NCBI GenBank assembly: GCA_030278955.1
Contig: JAOANR010000001.1
Span: 4,514,874-4,578,873, forward strand
Direction: 5' to 3'
Source: Hygrophila difformis
Taxonomy: Eukaryota; Streptophyta; Magnoliopsida; Lamiales; Acanthaceae
DNA: 64,000 bases
Part shown: one piece after another, positions 9,421 through 19,780 of the stretch
Position numbering within the stretch: the first letter of the stretch is position 1
Layout of the letters: each line of letters starts with the position of its first letter
Position numbers and translations under genes: made by a program
The notes under the pieces: model-generated
Database searches by the model: none
Told to the model about the DNA's origin: nothing
What the model saw: the letters and a program-made list of their open reading frames with translations, nothing else

Positions 9421-10765
9421 TATATAAAAGGAATCGCATGGTATATACGAAATTCCAGTAAGTGCTATTTTCATCATGTTTTCTGACTTTCTGTAATTGG
9501 ATTAGACTGAATTAAAATATCCCTTATAAATTTAAATTGTAATGTGCTCTTTTTATAAAAGCACCTCAAAAGCAGATCGAATCTGAAAAGCAATACTTCA
9601 GTAATGACTTCCAGGAGTCGGACACACAGATTTCAAGCCAAAGATGCAAAGCCAACCAGTGTTAATACTTAATAGTAACTAGTACCTTAGGCACTAATGC
9701 AAGTTTCTGAACATCCTCAGAATCACAAATGTTCAGAACTCAGTGGAATCTCCCAACCATGCATATAAAAGTATAAAATGCCTGCTAAAAGAGGCAAAAG
9801 CTTGATGGAGGGAAGTCAGGGCACATATCCATATCCATTTGCTCTATAATTTTGCAATTCCTTTTTGTGATGCAGTTCCTGATTTTGCACTGTACTGATG
9901 TTTTCTGATCTCATTTTCAGATTCTTACGACCAACAGCAACAGCAACTCCAAATTTCCTACTGAAACTAGAACAGGGGACAGAAAGGTAGATTTATAAAG
10001 GTGAAAATTTGATTTTATTTTCGTGCATTTGTAATGCTGACAGTTATTGTTTGTTGCGAAGATTTATGTCCGGGAAGCAACTACACTTTTGTTTCTATGG
10101 TTGAGATTAAGAGAAAGTTCCAATCGAGTACAATAGATGTGTCTTTGTCTTCTAGCAACTCCTTCTATCAGGTGTCAATTCTGGATATTCTCTCACGTTT
10201 TAATCTAAAATATCCTCTCTTAAAATACTCTTTACAACTTTAAATTGTACTTTCACTCGAAAATACTTTTTGTAAGTAATAGTATTTTACCCTCAAAATA
10301 CTTTCATTTAGGGTCAAACATGAATTCCTAGAGAAAATAAGTTGGGCATTTCAAGAGTGATAGACCTCCAATATATAAAGATTCGGTTATGCCAACCAAA
10401 ACTACTCACAAGGTAAATTTTTGATGTTTCATGTATTTGGGAGGTACCATTAACCAAAACTACTTCCTCTTTTGTTTTAGGTGAGATCATCAATAAGATT
10501 TATGGCTTCCAAAAACTCGTTAACCAAGCAAAAACTACATAGCTTCTTGTGGCCTTCCTCCTTGGTATATAACAGGGAAAACGATCTATTTCTATTTGTA
10601 GTGTGGAAAATTTATTACATTATGATATAACATTTTCTTTAATGATGTACATCTGGGTAGGTTGTGCAGGTTGTGCAGCCTGAAGTATTGACACGAAAGA
10701 CGCAACATGCTTGACAAACCTGGTGTAAATTGCGTGTCCATTGTAATTTTAGTTTAGCTGAAAGG
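9421..10765 (+). repeat. block segment shared with 44,510-45,935
   Basis: Order and sequence match block C closely, from the AAAGGAATCRCATGGTATAT motif through an exon-like piece (CCAACAGCAACAGCAACTCC near 9,931) to the 10.31-10.76 kb repeat. A weak open frame, MVEIKRKFQSSTIDVSLSS (about 10,099-10,155), has a counterpart at about 45,292. No recognised product. Confidence 0.65.
10310..10755 (+). repeat. dispersed repeat R1, copy a
   Basis: A ~430-bp non-coding unit marked by GGGCATTTCAAGAGTGATAG, TATATAAAGAT, CCAAGCAAAAACTACA, CAACATGCTTGACA and TTGCRTGTCCATTGTAAT. It recurs at 26,760-27,201, 33,020-33,430, 45,495-45,922 and (partial) 63,350-63,590. It may be the 3' end of the duplicated transcription unit. 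Confidence 0.65.
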
Positions 10766-10799
10766 AAGAGAAAAACTTCCAGATTAATAGGAAGGAAGC

Positions 10800-11640
10800 T
10801 GAAAGTTTTGCACAATTTTCATCACTACAATTAAGGTCTCTCATTAAGGTGTATTGTTTCAATTTTTTTTCTTCTTCTCATTTCTCTGCTTAGGATGCAT
10901 TCACAATAATATATACATGATGCATTGACCTGGAAGGAAGGATATCAATATATTGTCTCTTACTCTCTTACAGCCTACTGTCCACTTAGTTATATCGCTA
11001 CACTATTGTTTTTAAACTACCCATGCTTTGTCATTAAGTGTAAAATTTGGTTTTCTAATTTGATTGAAGCAACATTTATAATCATCGGAATGTGTTTTGA
11101 TACTCTGTTGCAGCTTACTCTCCTTCATGAATGTTTTCTAACTATGTCTGACAGAGATTCGCCTTGTTCAGTCTTCAGGATGGACATTGGTGAGGAGGAT
11201 GAATTGCTTTAGATGGACATGCAGGTTCTCGTCACACCTATAGTTGTTGTTTCCATCATCTTCTTATGATTTTCATCATGAAAGGTTTGCATTATTTTCA
11301 TCACTACACTTAAAGGTCTTTCGTTATATTGTATACTTTTTAGTTTTATTTAGATGGTTTTGTCCACTGAATCTAATTTGTGGTGGGTCTTGTTTTTGGA
11401 AACAAGCTATTTTTTCGATTTTTTTCTTACTCTCGTTTCTCTGCTTAGGATGCATTCACAATATATTTTCTCTGGCCAGAGTGTAGGCCAATTACTGTCA
11501 AAATCAAGACTTTTTACACCAAAGATGATGAATTAATAATGAATATTTATTACTATTTGATTTGATTACCATGAGACATACTATATTTATTTCTAAAGCT
11601 GAATTTTTTTTAGGATATTTTTAATTTAGGATTTTATGGC
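10800..11640. repeat. second copy of the 8.64-9.34 kb duplication, then non-coding DNA
   Basis: Parallel to 8,780-9,330, with small differences such as an intact SDRDSPCSVFRMDIGEEDELL frame at about 11,148-11,210. After 11,400 the sequence is T-rich without an exon. Confidence 0.6.
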
Positions 11641-11841
11641 AGGTTTCGGTGGTTTTGTGAAACAGCTTTGGCTTTTGCCTACTGTACGAGGGTATAAACT
11701 TCTATTTTTAGGATTTAGATTATAATTATATATCTTACATAGGATAAGATAAGAAAGAAAAGTTAATAAAAAAAATGAATATAGGAAAACAGATTATGGG
11801 TCTAAGGTGTAGTGTTAAGAGACGGGCCTTATTTGAATAAT

Positions 11842-11920
11842 TGGGCCGCATGGAATTGGGCCCAGCAAGTAAACCGCGTCCTACCTAAACGCGTTCTAAC
11901 GGTCAAAGCGACTTATAAAA
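11842..11920 (+). promoter_or_regulatory. plant promoter with TGGGCC boxes, perfect MSA element and TATA box
   Basis: TGGGCC (11,842-11,847) and TGGGCCCA (11,857-11,864) are site II type boxes. TCTAACGGTCA (11,895-11,905) matches all 11 positions of the MSA consensus YCYAACGGYYA. TATAAAA is at 11,914-11,920, followed by a CT-repeat leader (11,950-12,000) typical of plant 5' UTRs. Its position suggests it is the original promoter of the TPX2 relic at 15.4 kb. Confidence 0.65.
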
Positions 11921-12136
11921 TGTAGTGAGTGAGCACAACCTATCATTTCGCCCAGTCCTCTCTCTTCTCTCTAGTCCTCTCTCTTCTCTCTCTTTTCTCT
12001 TCCATGAAGAATAACGGACTAATCACACTCGGTTCTTTTTTTTGGTTTGCCGCTTCTTCCTTTCCGAAGATTAGGGTTTGTAAAAATGTTAATTGGGTTT
12101 GTAGAAATTGAAGTTTCCATTTCCTGATTAGGGTTT
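11921..12136 (+). pseudogene. leader and possible first exon of the TPX2 relic
   Basis: The CT-rich leader is followed by ATG at 12,004 (MKNNGLITLGSFFWFAASSF and on), then GATTAGGGTTT interrupted at 12,137 by an insertion. Joining 12,136 to 14,414 gives a continuous GATTAGGGTTTTTCTGAC leader-like sequence. The short frame shows no TPX2 features, so the ATG may be spurious. Confidence 0.3.
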
Positions 12137-13673
12137 TGTAACACCCCGGTTTTGGTAACCCAGGCCGGGATGCCACCGCCACACCTCCCTAGCAAGACAC
12201 GGTTTCTCCGAGCTCACTAAAGAGATGCAAGGCTATGGTTTTTCAGAATTTAAAATATTCAAACAGCCCATTCATATATAATTTAAAGATAATACATCAA
12301 AGTTGCAGCGGAAATTTAAATATAGGGCAGCGGAAATAATGTATAAGGGCCAACATGGCCAAAACACGGGTTAAACAGGCCCGTTCATGCAAGTCGTAAT
12401 TAAATGCAGGGATTAAAAATAAAGATTTCCCCTAATGTTCCCATGTATGCATATGACGATGCATATTCTTCGTACTCTGTAAGAAAAAGGAGATATATGG
12501 TTTGGGTCAGCAAAAACGCGCTGAGTAAGCTAACACATAGCATGGGTTAGGGGTTTCAAAGCCTTTAGTTAAATTTAATAAAAAGATGCTTGTAGGTAAT
12601 ACACAATTTAAATTAATCATCCACTAATAAATAAATGGCATGATTTAAAATAAGGATTTCCACGTGATCATAATTCGACTTGCATAGTAAAATGATTTGC
12701 AAGGCATAAATAAATAAATACTTAAAATATTAAATATTTTGTTCTCCCGTTACGTAACCATTTCTCAATATTTTGTATAGCCGGCAATCCGGCGGCCGCA
12801 GCCAATTTCATAAAATCTAAGCTTTTTAATATATTTCCCCGTTACGCCATCATCTCAACAATATATCATTTAGCCGGTGATCCGGCGGCCGCAGCCAATA
12901 TCAAAAGTATCATTTAGCCGGTGATCCGGCGGCCTCAGCCAATTTCAAAAATATCACTTCTCAAAATATTTTTCGTTTCTTTTATAGTTCACCATTCACC
13001 AGGGCTCTTGTGACCGCAATCCTCATAACCAATATTTCCGCAGGAAATCATACAATCGCCCTTGGGGAATCTAACCCGCAAGAACTCAATACATCCTGGG
13101 GAATCTAACCCGCAGGAAAACATACAATCGCCCTTGGGGAATCTAACCCGCAAGAACTCAAATACATCATTGGGAATCAAACCCGCATGAATCATATTGA
13201 TGATGTCAAACTTGGTCACAAGTCCCCAATGTTTCAAAAGAATTCTTTTAAGAAAATGTTTTTATTTGGTGTAACGGAATTTTTCAAAAGTATAGATATA
13301 TCGTATTTCAACGTCTCGCCCATTTGTTTAGAAATTTCAAAATCTCTTTGATTTAAAAATCATTTGGCGTCACAGTTTGCGCCTTTTTGCTTTAAAAATC
13401 CATTTCTTAGGCGATTGTTCTGAAATTTGTACAGTAGCTCAAAAACATCCCAACGAACAACTTTCGTGTTTTAAGTTTTTCGGAAAAACGATGGGAAGTA
13501 TGTCAAAAATCAAGTTTTCTACAGAAACAAAAAGCTGTCAGGATTCAGGTTTGACAACGTTAAAAAATTTGACTTTTTATCATATCAAATGGACTCCAAA
13601 AATTCTGAAATTTTACAGACACATACTAGACTTGATTTCCAACAACTTTTATTTAGATCACATAGATTGGTTC
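12137..13673. mobile_element. LTR-type element, possibly a lone LTR truncated at its right end
   Basis: Begins TGTAACACCCCGG, a terminus common in plant Gypsy LTRs, right after GGTTT (12,132-12,136). Inside are GCCGGTGATCCGGCGGC repeats (12,779-12,944) and a tandem run of TTGGGGAATCTAACCCGCA units (about 13,050-13,190). No coding domain was found. Its own right end is not visible: a TRIM starts at 13,674. The same GGTTT follows the TRIM at 14,409, so the two may have entered or recombined as one. Confidence 0.6.
12779..13195. repeat. short tandem repeats inside the LTR-type element
   Basis: Three diverged copies of a CCGGYRATCCGGCGGCC unit with 'gcagccaat' (12,781, 12,873 and 12,915) are followed by four copies of a unit containing GGGGAATCTAACCCGCA at about 30-55 bp spacing. 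Confidence 0.75.
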
Positions 13674-14408
13674 TGTAACACCCCCATCTTCGGCGCAGCG
13701 GAAAGACAGGGTGCTACTCTAGATGTTGCCGGCTCCAGAGTGAAGGCTGTCCCCACAAACCAACATGAGCTCTTTCCAGTGCGCTTTGGCCTCACTCACG
13801 CACACCCTGGGAGACTTCCCAGGAGGTCACCCATCCTAGAATTACCCCAGGCCAAGCACGCTTAACTTTGGAGTTCTTATAGGATGGTTACCAAGAAAGA
13901 AAGGTACCTTGTTGATATGAGTAGCTTATTTCACTCCATTTAAGCCATTTTTTTCGGGGTATTACATTCCTCCCCCCTTAAGATCGCAACGTCCTCGTTG
14001 CACTCGGCCATCCACATCTCATGGACGCCACAACCATCCACATCCCGTGGATCTTTCACCCCGCTAGGCGCCTGAATACCACAGCACGCGGTCGCGGTCT
14101 GGCTCTGATACCATCTGTAACACCCCCATCTTCGGCGCAGCGGAAAGACAGGGTGCTACTCTAGATGTTGCCGGCTCCAGAGTGAAGGCTGTCCCCACAA
14201 ACCAACATGAGCTCTTTCCAGTGCGCTTTGGCCTCACTCACGCACACCCTGGGAGACTTCCCAGGAGGTCACCCATCCTAGAATTACCCCAGGCCAAGCA
14301 CGCTTAACTTTGGAGTTCTTATAGGATGGTTACCAAGAAAGAAAGGTACCTTGTTGATATGAGTAGCTTATTTCACTCCATTTAAGCCATTTTTTTCGGG
14401 GTATTACA
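13674..14408 (-). mobile_element. TRIM (terminal-repeat retrotransposon in miniature), minus strand
   Basis: Two near-identical 293-bp direct repeats (13,674-13,966 and 14,116-14,408), starting TGTAACACCCCCATC and ending GGGGTATTACA, flank a 149-bp interior. On the minus strand the interior begins 2 nt from the 5' LTR with TGGTATCAGAGC (14,102-14,113), the primer-binding site for initiator tRNA-Met. It ends with the polypurine tract AAGGGGGGAGGAA (13,967-13,979) directly before the 3' LTR. There is no coding capacity, as usual for TRIMs. LTR identity looks complete or nearly so, implying a recent insertion. The flanks are GGTTC and GGTTT, a one-base mismatch if they are the target duplication. 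Confidence 0.88.
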
Positions 14409-15396
14409 GGTTTTTCTGACATTTATCTGTTTCTTGATTTCTTTTCTTAATAAGGGCGAACGAGCGGGGCTCGTTATTTCTTTCTTGCCTCGAGTTCCGT
14501 TGGCCAAACAACACTGTAATTGGAATCAAGATATATCATTATTCTCCTGGCCGTTGAAGCATCAATGCTTAAACAATCTTGAAGATAACCTTTTTTCTGT
14601 GGTCAGGATCCATTCTTTTAGACTTAAATACTTCGGGACCTCTTTCGTTGGACTAATAGATGAGTCTGATGGTGTTATTGAATTTTGCTTTCACCTGGCA
14701 TGCACCTTTTGCAAACATCTTAGTTCTTCATTACAAAATTATTTATTTGAGCTCCCTTCCCCGAATTGTTACAATACGATGGTGTTTGCTTGTTTAACGC
14801 TTATAACAGCACTGCCTCTATTTCATAAATATATTAATTAGTTTATTTCATTGACTATAATTTTTTTTTAATCCTATTCGCATATGGTTTTTTTATCCAT
14901 GGTGGAGAGAATTTTGCCAAATGTATTTTTAACAACCAAAGTTATTGGGATTGTGTTCCATCCGAAACAAGCTGTACGTATATGGAGGTATGTATACTTT
15001 TAAGAATCTACTGATGAATTGCTCGCCGCCCTTTCCTTATTCTGTGAATAGGCGGGCTCTATGCACGTGACCATATATTTTGTTTCTCTTCCCTTTCAAA
15101 CATCTATGTAGTTGATCAATACAAGTTGTCATGGTGTTGCCAAGGTGTTAACAGTTGTCATGAGTCATGACCATATATTTTTCTTTCATATTTTTTTTTA
15201 ATGTTAATTATTAATGTACCTGAATCAAAAAATCTTCAAGTAGCAATAGCCTTAATTCTAACTCGAGTTTCCTTTCTCAGAGTCATTCAATTAATATAGT
15301 ATAAACTTTCTCATTCCAATAGCCCAAAGTAGTTTTGAGTGCAGTGCAGAATCTATATTGATTTTTTAACCTAGTTGGTCCTTTCATTAGTGTCTT
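14409..15396 (+). other. upstream part of the TPX2 relic, exons not resolved
   Basis: From about 14,507 the sequence is shared with block B (from about 50,170). An island at about 14,540-14,760 is open in one frame (HQCLNNLEDNLFSVVRIHSF and on) and is conserved in B at 50,217-50,414, but I do not recognise it. The rest looks intronic. Confidence 0.4.
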
Positions 15397-15897
15397 GTGA
15401 AGCCTGCGGTTAAAGAAACCACAAGACCGATTGATCTTGTACGGCATAGCGAAATGATGGCCATTGAGCGCGCTCTGAATTTGATCATCAAGTATATCTT
15501 CTTGAACCTAAATCCTTTCCTAATAAGCTTGTGTTTTTTGAGTGCTAATATTGTTTTTACTAATTTTTCATTTCCATCTTTCAAGGTTGCCCTGAAATGA
15601 GCTTCGTGGAGCAATATCGAATTGAAAGAGAGAAATAGCAAAGGTACAACCCTTTTTCTCAAAGAATCTTGAATCTTACAGATGGAAGAAGAGGAAGAAA
15701 TCTGAGAACGGAGGAAGGAGCTTGTCCCTAAGGCCTAGCCAATGCCATGTTTCGAGAGACTATTTACCCCCGGAGGTACTATACACTGTCTAATACACTG
15801 TTTGCTAATATTAAATATTACCACCTTCGATATTTGTAGTGTCAATGAGACAACCCACAGTCCCAAAAGAACCAAAATTTCACGCTTCATCTTTTTC
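15397..15897 (+). pseudogene. TPX2: TPX2 C-terminal domain pseudogene, block A
   Basis: TPX2 is a microtubule nucleator and Aurora activator of the spindle. Four exon pieces with GT-AG borders are seen. (a) 15,397-15,491: KPAVKETTRPIDLVRHSEM, then ERA and, after a 2-nt insertion (CT), EFDHQ. (b) 15,586-15,643: MSFVEQYRIEREK, stop, QR. (c) 15,682-15,775: MEEEEEI, stop, ERRKELVPKA, stop, PMPCFERLFTP. (d) 15,840-15,897: MRQPTVPKEPKFH. The order and wording match the conserved TPX2 C-terminal block. The stops fit CAG-to-TAG and CGA-to-TGA changes. Exon b has lost one A relative to block B. The rest of the gene was not found. The block A promoter at 11.84 kb carries a mitotic MSA element, which suits a TPX2 gene. 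Confidence 0.87.
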
Positions 15898-16951
15898 AAA
15901 TTTATGATTTTAAATTGTTTCAATGTCTCTCCGAATATATTTTTTGTTTTTAATAATTAAAATTACTCTCTTTTGAAAGACTTTTTTGTAATTTCTGAAT
16001 ATAATTTCCAAAACACTTTTTTCTTCAAAAGTTTCTCTGGATTTTATAAACATGATGTTAAAACGTGTACATTGTTAAACTCATACGATTTTGTGGTTTT
16101 TATTTTTGGTGTACAGTGACTCCTCCTCAAACTTCAATAGCTTCGCACTCAACTTTCTTGGAACTTATACCCCTAGCGCACCTCTAAGGTTCCTTCTATT
16201 GTCTTGATAGTATACCTTTTTTCCTCAGAACTTATTTGATGAATCAATGCTGTCCAAGCAATCATGTACTTTATAATGGTCCTGAAGGCGTTGCAAATTC
16301 TGCACTTCTTCTCATCAGTATCTTACTCTTTTTTGTGTTAAGACTGTTGCTAGATGTATGAACCTTTGCATGCTTAATATGACATTAATCTCTTATGAGC
16401 TTTCAACGAAAGAATGTAATGTTTGTTTTCAGCTTGTTTCAGGATATGCAAAATCAGCTGGTCTTGATCGTTTAGCTGAAAACCCTGAATCTGGAATTCT
16501 TTGAGGTAATAGGTTAGATAATATACTTGACAGCCATTTTTCTTGGTTTGAGATGTTAATTCTGGTTATATACTTTTATGCGGTGGCCACTTTCTGAAAA
16601 TTGTTTGACAACTTGATGGATACTGGAATGTGCTCATTTTTTTTGTAGTTACCAGTCTCCAATGCCTAATCATTTTATTTTTTATTATACTATCAGGATC
16701 TGACCACATGTACGGAAAAAAGTAGAATTTAGTCAGTTTTGGCGTTTTGCTATTCATCGTGACCTATAAGAACCAAAACAGTTTGGATTGGTGTTGAAGA
16801 CACTGTTTTTCTGGCATGGATCTACTTTTAGTCATGATTATTGCACTAGATATGATTATGAGGTATTTATTTTGATAGACATGCACTCTTCAATAAAATT
16901 TATTGCCATCTTTTCACGAACTTTTTTGGTAAGTCAATCATGTCTTGTTTT
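15898..16951 (+). other. intronic or exon-debris region downstream of the TPX2 exons
   Basis: Exon-like pieces are SNFNSFALNFLGTYTPSAPL near 16,129-16,190 (after a TGTACAG acceptor) and LVSGYAKSAGLDRLAE near 16,435-16,482, which ends with a stop. Both are conserved in block B at 52.27 and 52.59 kb, but I cannot assign them. Block B has about 450 bp more sequence at 51,785-52,230. Confidence 0.4.
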
Positions 16952-17133
16952 GAAGGGGTGTATATGGCGTGTGGTGCCAAGGAACTAATGGCCCATTTGG
17001 TAAAGCTGGAGTCCTCTCTTGCTGAAGTTAATGAGTAAGACTCTTGTTTCCTCTATTTTCACCCAAAAAGTAACACCTCTATTTTTTATTTATGCAGTCG
17101 AATTCGTTTAGCTGTGAAAGTTGCTCAAGTATA
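16952..17133 (+). pseudogene. two-exon module (MACGAKELMAHLVKLE + RIRLAVKVAQ), copy 2
   Basis: The exon EGVYMACGAKELMAHLVKLE continues SSLAEVN to a GTAAGA donor at 17,034. A T-rich intron ends TTTATGCAG, and the next exon reads in the same frame D-RIRLAVKVAQ to about 17,130. Splice phase agrees. The sequence is Leu/Lys/Glu-rich and helical. Copies are at 9,306 (first exon only) and 53,114-53,290. I do not recognise the parent protein. Open frame and splice sites in all three copies suggest this was a true exon pair. Confidence 0.5.
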
Positions 17134-17359
17134 TATAACAGTAATGGCATTGTGTAAGCGAAATTCCAGCTATTCCTGAAGTGTGTGATTCAACTATTTG
17201 CTATCAAAAACAGATTAAATCTGGAAGCTTCAGACAGCTATAAAGATAGCTAGCACTTGAGCATAATATAGTTGCTTCTATATATCCTTACCCAAATTTT
17301 AAATTTCTTCTTACTTTGTCGTACAACGGAGCTTTCAAAAGTAAAGCAAGTAAACATAG

Positions 17360-17780
17360 AACCAAAGATTGAAATGGAGGCTGGACATTGGTCATGCAGA
17401 ACAAGTACCATCAAAACATGGAACTCAACTTGGAGATTCGTGGGGTAGCTTACCGATGTTGAAAGAAGTATGCTCTATGATATACGTAAGTGAAAGGTCC
17501 GTAAAGTATTTTGTTTTTTGTAAATCTCAAGGCTCATCTTCCCGCATTACCTATTATTTTATTTATATCTTCCTGGCTCAGAGATGGAGAGTAGGACAGA
17601 AGGCCGACCTGGTGAGGCTAGGGCTTCCCTGAGAGGTAATATGTATAATAATTACATAGCTGAGGCTGAGGTGAGGTTATTAATGAGCTGAGCCACTTGT
17701 TACATTTAGTTGTTGATTTCTTCTTTAGTGTTGATCTATTATTCTTGTTTCCTCTTATCAGATAAGTGGGTGAAATCGTT
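17360..17780 (+). pseudogene. exon-like islands, unrecognised (block A)
   Basis: Near 17,431-17,490 a frame related to IWRFVGKFTDVERSMLYDI is present; it is better preserved at 53,608-53,665 because A has lost part of it. At 17,583-17,697, after a CTTCCTGGCTCAG acceptor, EMESRTEGRPGEARASLRG continues NMYNNYIAEAEVRLLMS. The second island also occurs at 43,150-43,255 and 53,750-53,860. No family recognised. Confidence 0.4.
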
Positions 17781-17939
17781 TTTAACTGCATGATGTGACT
17801 ATCATACTAGGAAACCTGCTTTAAATCCAGTTTACATTATTGAATTATGAATTTATACATATATACACAAAGCTACTTGGGAGACTACATGGCATTGGGG
17901 ACAGTGTTCCTATCAATAAAAAATTGAAACTATACGAAC

Positions 17940-19110
17940 TTTCAATTCTTGATCGCCTCTAACTCCTTTGGTCTACTGCAGGAAAAGATCATGGTATGGT
18001 CTTTGAGTAACAGTCCGCGGAACGTGATGGTTGGGTTGTACCTGCACTTGAGCATAGTGAGCCAAGCAATCATTGTCGCAGCGAAGCTGATCCTACGCTG
18101 AATTCCCTGGAACATCTTTCCTAATAGCTCAGCTTGTAACTTCAAGCAAACATTAAATTCCAATTTGGTAGAATTTGGTAAGGTTTTAATTGACATTACT
18201 TTTGTCCTAATCAAGTAACATTATTGTTGTGGCTATGGAAGTCTCATTAACATGAGCAGCATTTATTATCCTCGGAATGTGTTTTGATACTGTGTTGCAT
18301 CTTACTCTCTTCCTAAATATTTTCTAATACTTGCTCTAATTGTGTATTCTGCTCAAGTTGATGGGATTGTTGTTTTCATTGTTTCATTTTCTCTGGGCCA
18401 AACTACACTGCTGTTGATGGCTACAAGGTTAATGTTCTGCAATTGCTGCACCTGCTTTCTCATCTACCAGTTGTTGCTTCCAGTCAATCCGATAAAAGTT
18501 TTCTAGGTGATATATTAATTTGTTTGTTATTTTCCATTGAGAATTTAACTTCTATAAACAACTACAATACAGGACACTATCTTTTCTTCATTGCCTTTTC
18601 AGGTTTACTTCATGAATGTATTGATCTGGTATGCTATATATTCTACACTGTTTGGAGTTATATATGGTGGTTTCCCGTCTTCAGCCATAGTTCACTGGCG
18701 GTTATTACTTAAACATAGCTCTGACCGGTCCCTTAATTTGTTTCGATCACTAGTGTAGTTATATTGGTTTAATAATTACAAATGGCCATTAAATTTTATT
18801 TATATCTAATGACAAGCTTATCATAGGTCTGAACCAATGGTTTCATATGTTGTCTGTATTATGATAGAACACGGTCCATTCATCTCTATTAATTAATGTG
18901 GACGAATTAGAATTCACTTTGATTGGAGTATTTGAACAGGCATTATTTCTTTGTTTAGGTTTAATGATTATTCAAATTTCTGTATAATCAGGTCATAATG
19001 AAAATTATTTATCCCTTGGGTGATAGTATTTGGATATACATGGGGAAGCTTACTTAGTCCAAAGAAGTATGCTAGATTACGGGTTTAAGTGGAAGGTTTG
19101 AACATTATTT
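17940..19110 (+). repeat. segment shared by blocks A, B and C (membrane-protein-like exon debris)
   Basis: Partners are 54,120-55,320 (B) and 38,210-39,110 (C, starting later). Plus-strand islands read SNSPRNVMVGLYLHLSIVSQ, GPNYTAVDGYKVNV (from about 18,400) and, in C, WYAIYSTLFGVIYGGFPST. These suggest hydrophobic helices of a membrane protein. The opposite strand is also open (SFAATMIAWLTMLKCRYNP), so strand and identity remain unclear. Confidence 0.4.
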
Positions 19111-19780
19111 TTTATTTCTAATAAATCTTAACGTGTGAATATAATTATTTTTACTATAATTGTGTGTGTCTATATATATACATATTATATTATATCCATG
19201 TAATTATAAGGGGTCTTTGATCTCTAAGGTGGTGTTTGGTTTAAGGTGTCGATGATTTCTACTGAGAAAATTTGACGCGAAACTGATGATGTTTATGTTT
19301 TTGTTTGATGTAAGTTTTGAGTGAGAATCTCATGTTTTTTAAGTATAAATATGATTTTCATTCAAAAAGTCGGTAATCGTTCATCTTCTTCTATACTCCT
19401 TCTATACAAGTAAGAATTATTTTAAAAAGATTAACTATCAATACTCACAATGTATGAAAAGGCTTCGGCCTCTCCCCCTTATTACCGAAAAAAAAATACT
19501 CACAATGTATCAAATAAAAAAGACGGATATAGTACTAAACTCTCTCTTCTATCCTTACTTATTGATACCTAATTGAGTAGTACTATTATTTAATGTATTT
19601 TATATTAAAGTAAAATTAAGTCTTATTGAATGTTATTTCGTCTTGCGGCACTAGCCTTCATTGGCTGTTATGCAAGAAAAATGATAATATTGAACAAACA
19701 TATATTTAAATGATATGAGAGTTATAAAAAAAAACAATAATATAAAGATTTAAGGAAAAAGATTAAAAATGTTGCCTAAA
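19111..19780. other. AT-rich intergenic DNA shared with block B
   Basis: Non-coding. Matches 55,320-55,960. Contains a short A-tailed insertion described separately. Confidence 0.6.
19441..19510 (+). mobile_element. micro-retroposon, 40-nt insert with 15-bp target duplication
   Basis: ATACTCACAATGTAT occurs at 19,441-19,455 and 19,496-19,510 around a 40-nt insert that ends TTATTACCG plus A8. Perfect long direct repeats and an A-tail are the marks of LINE-mediated retroposition of a strongly 5'-truncated element. The insertion is shared with block B (55,662-55,733). Confidence 0.65.

Noticed and set aside
13377..13865. 162-codon open frame, the longest in the window
   Set aside because: It runs across the border from the LTR-type element into a TRIM LTR, has no motif, and the TRIM part is repeated out of context at 14.2 kb. 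Chance frame.
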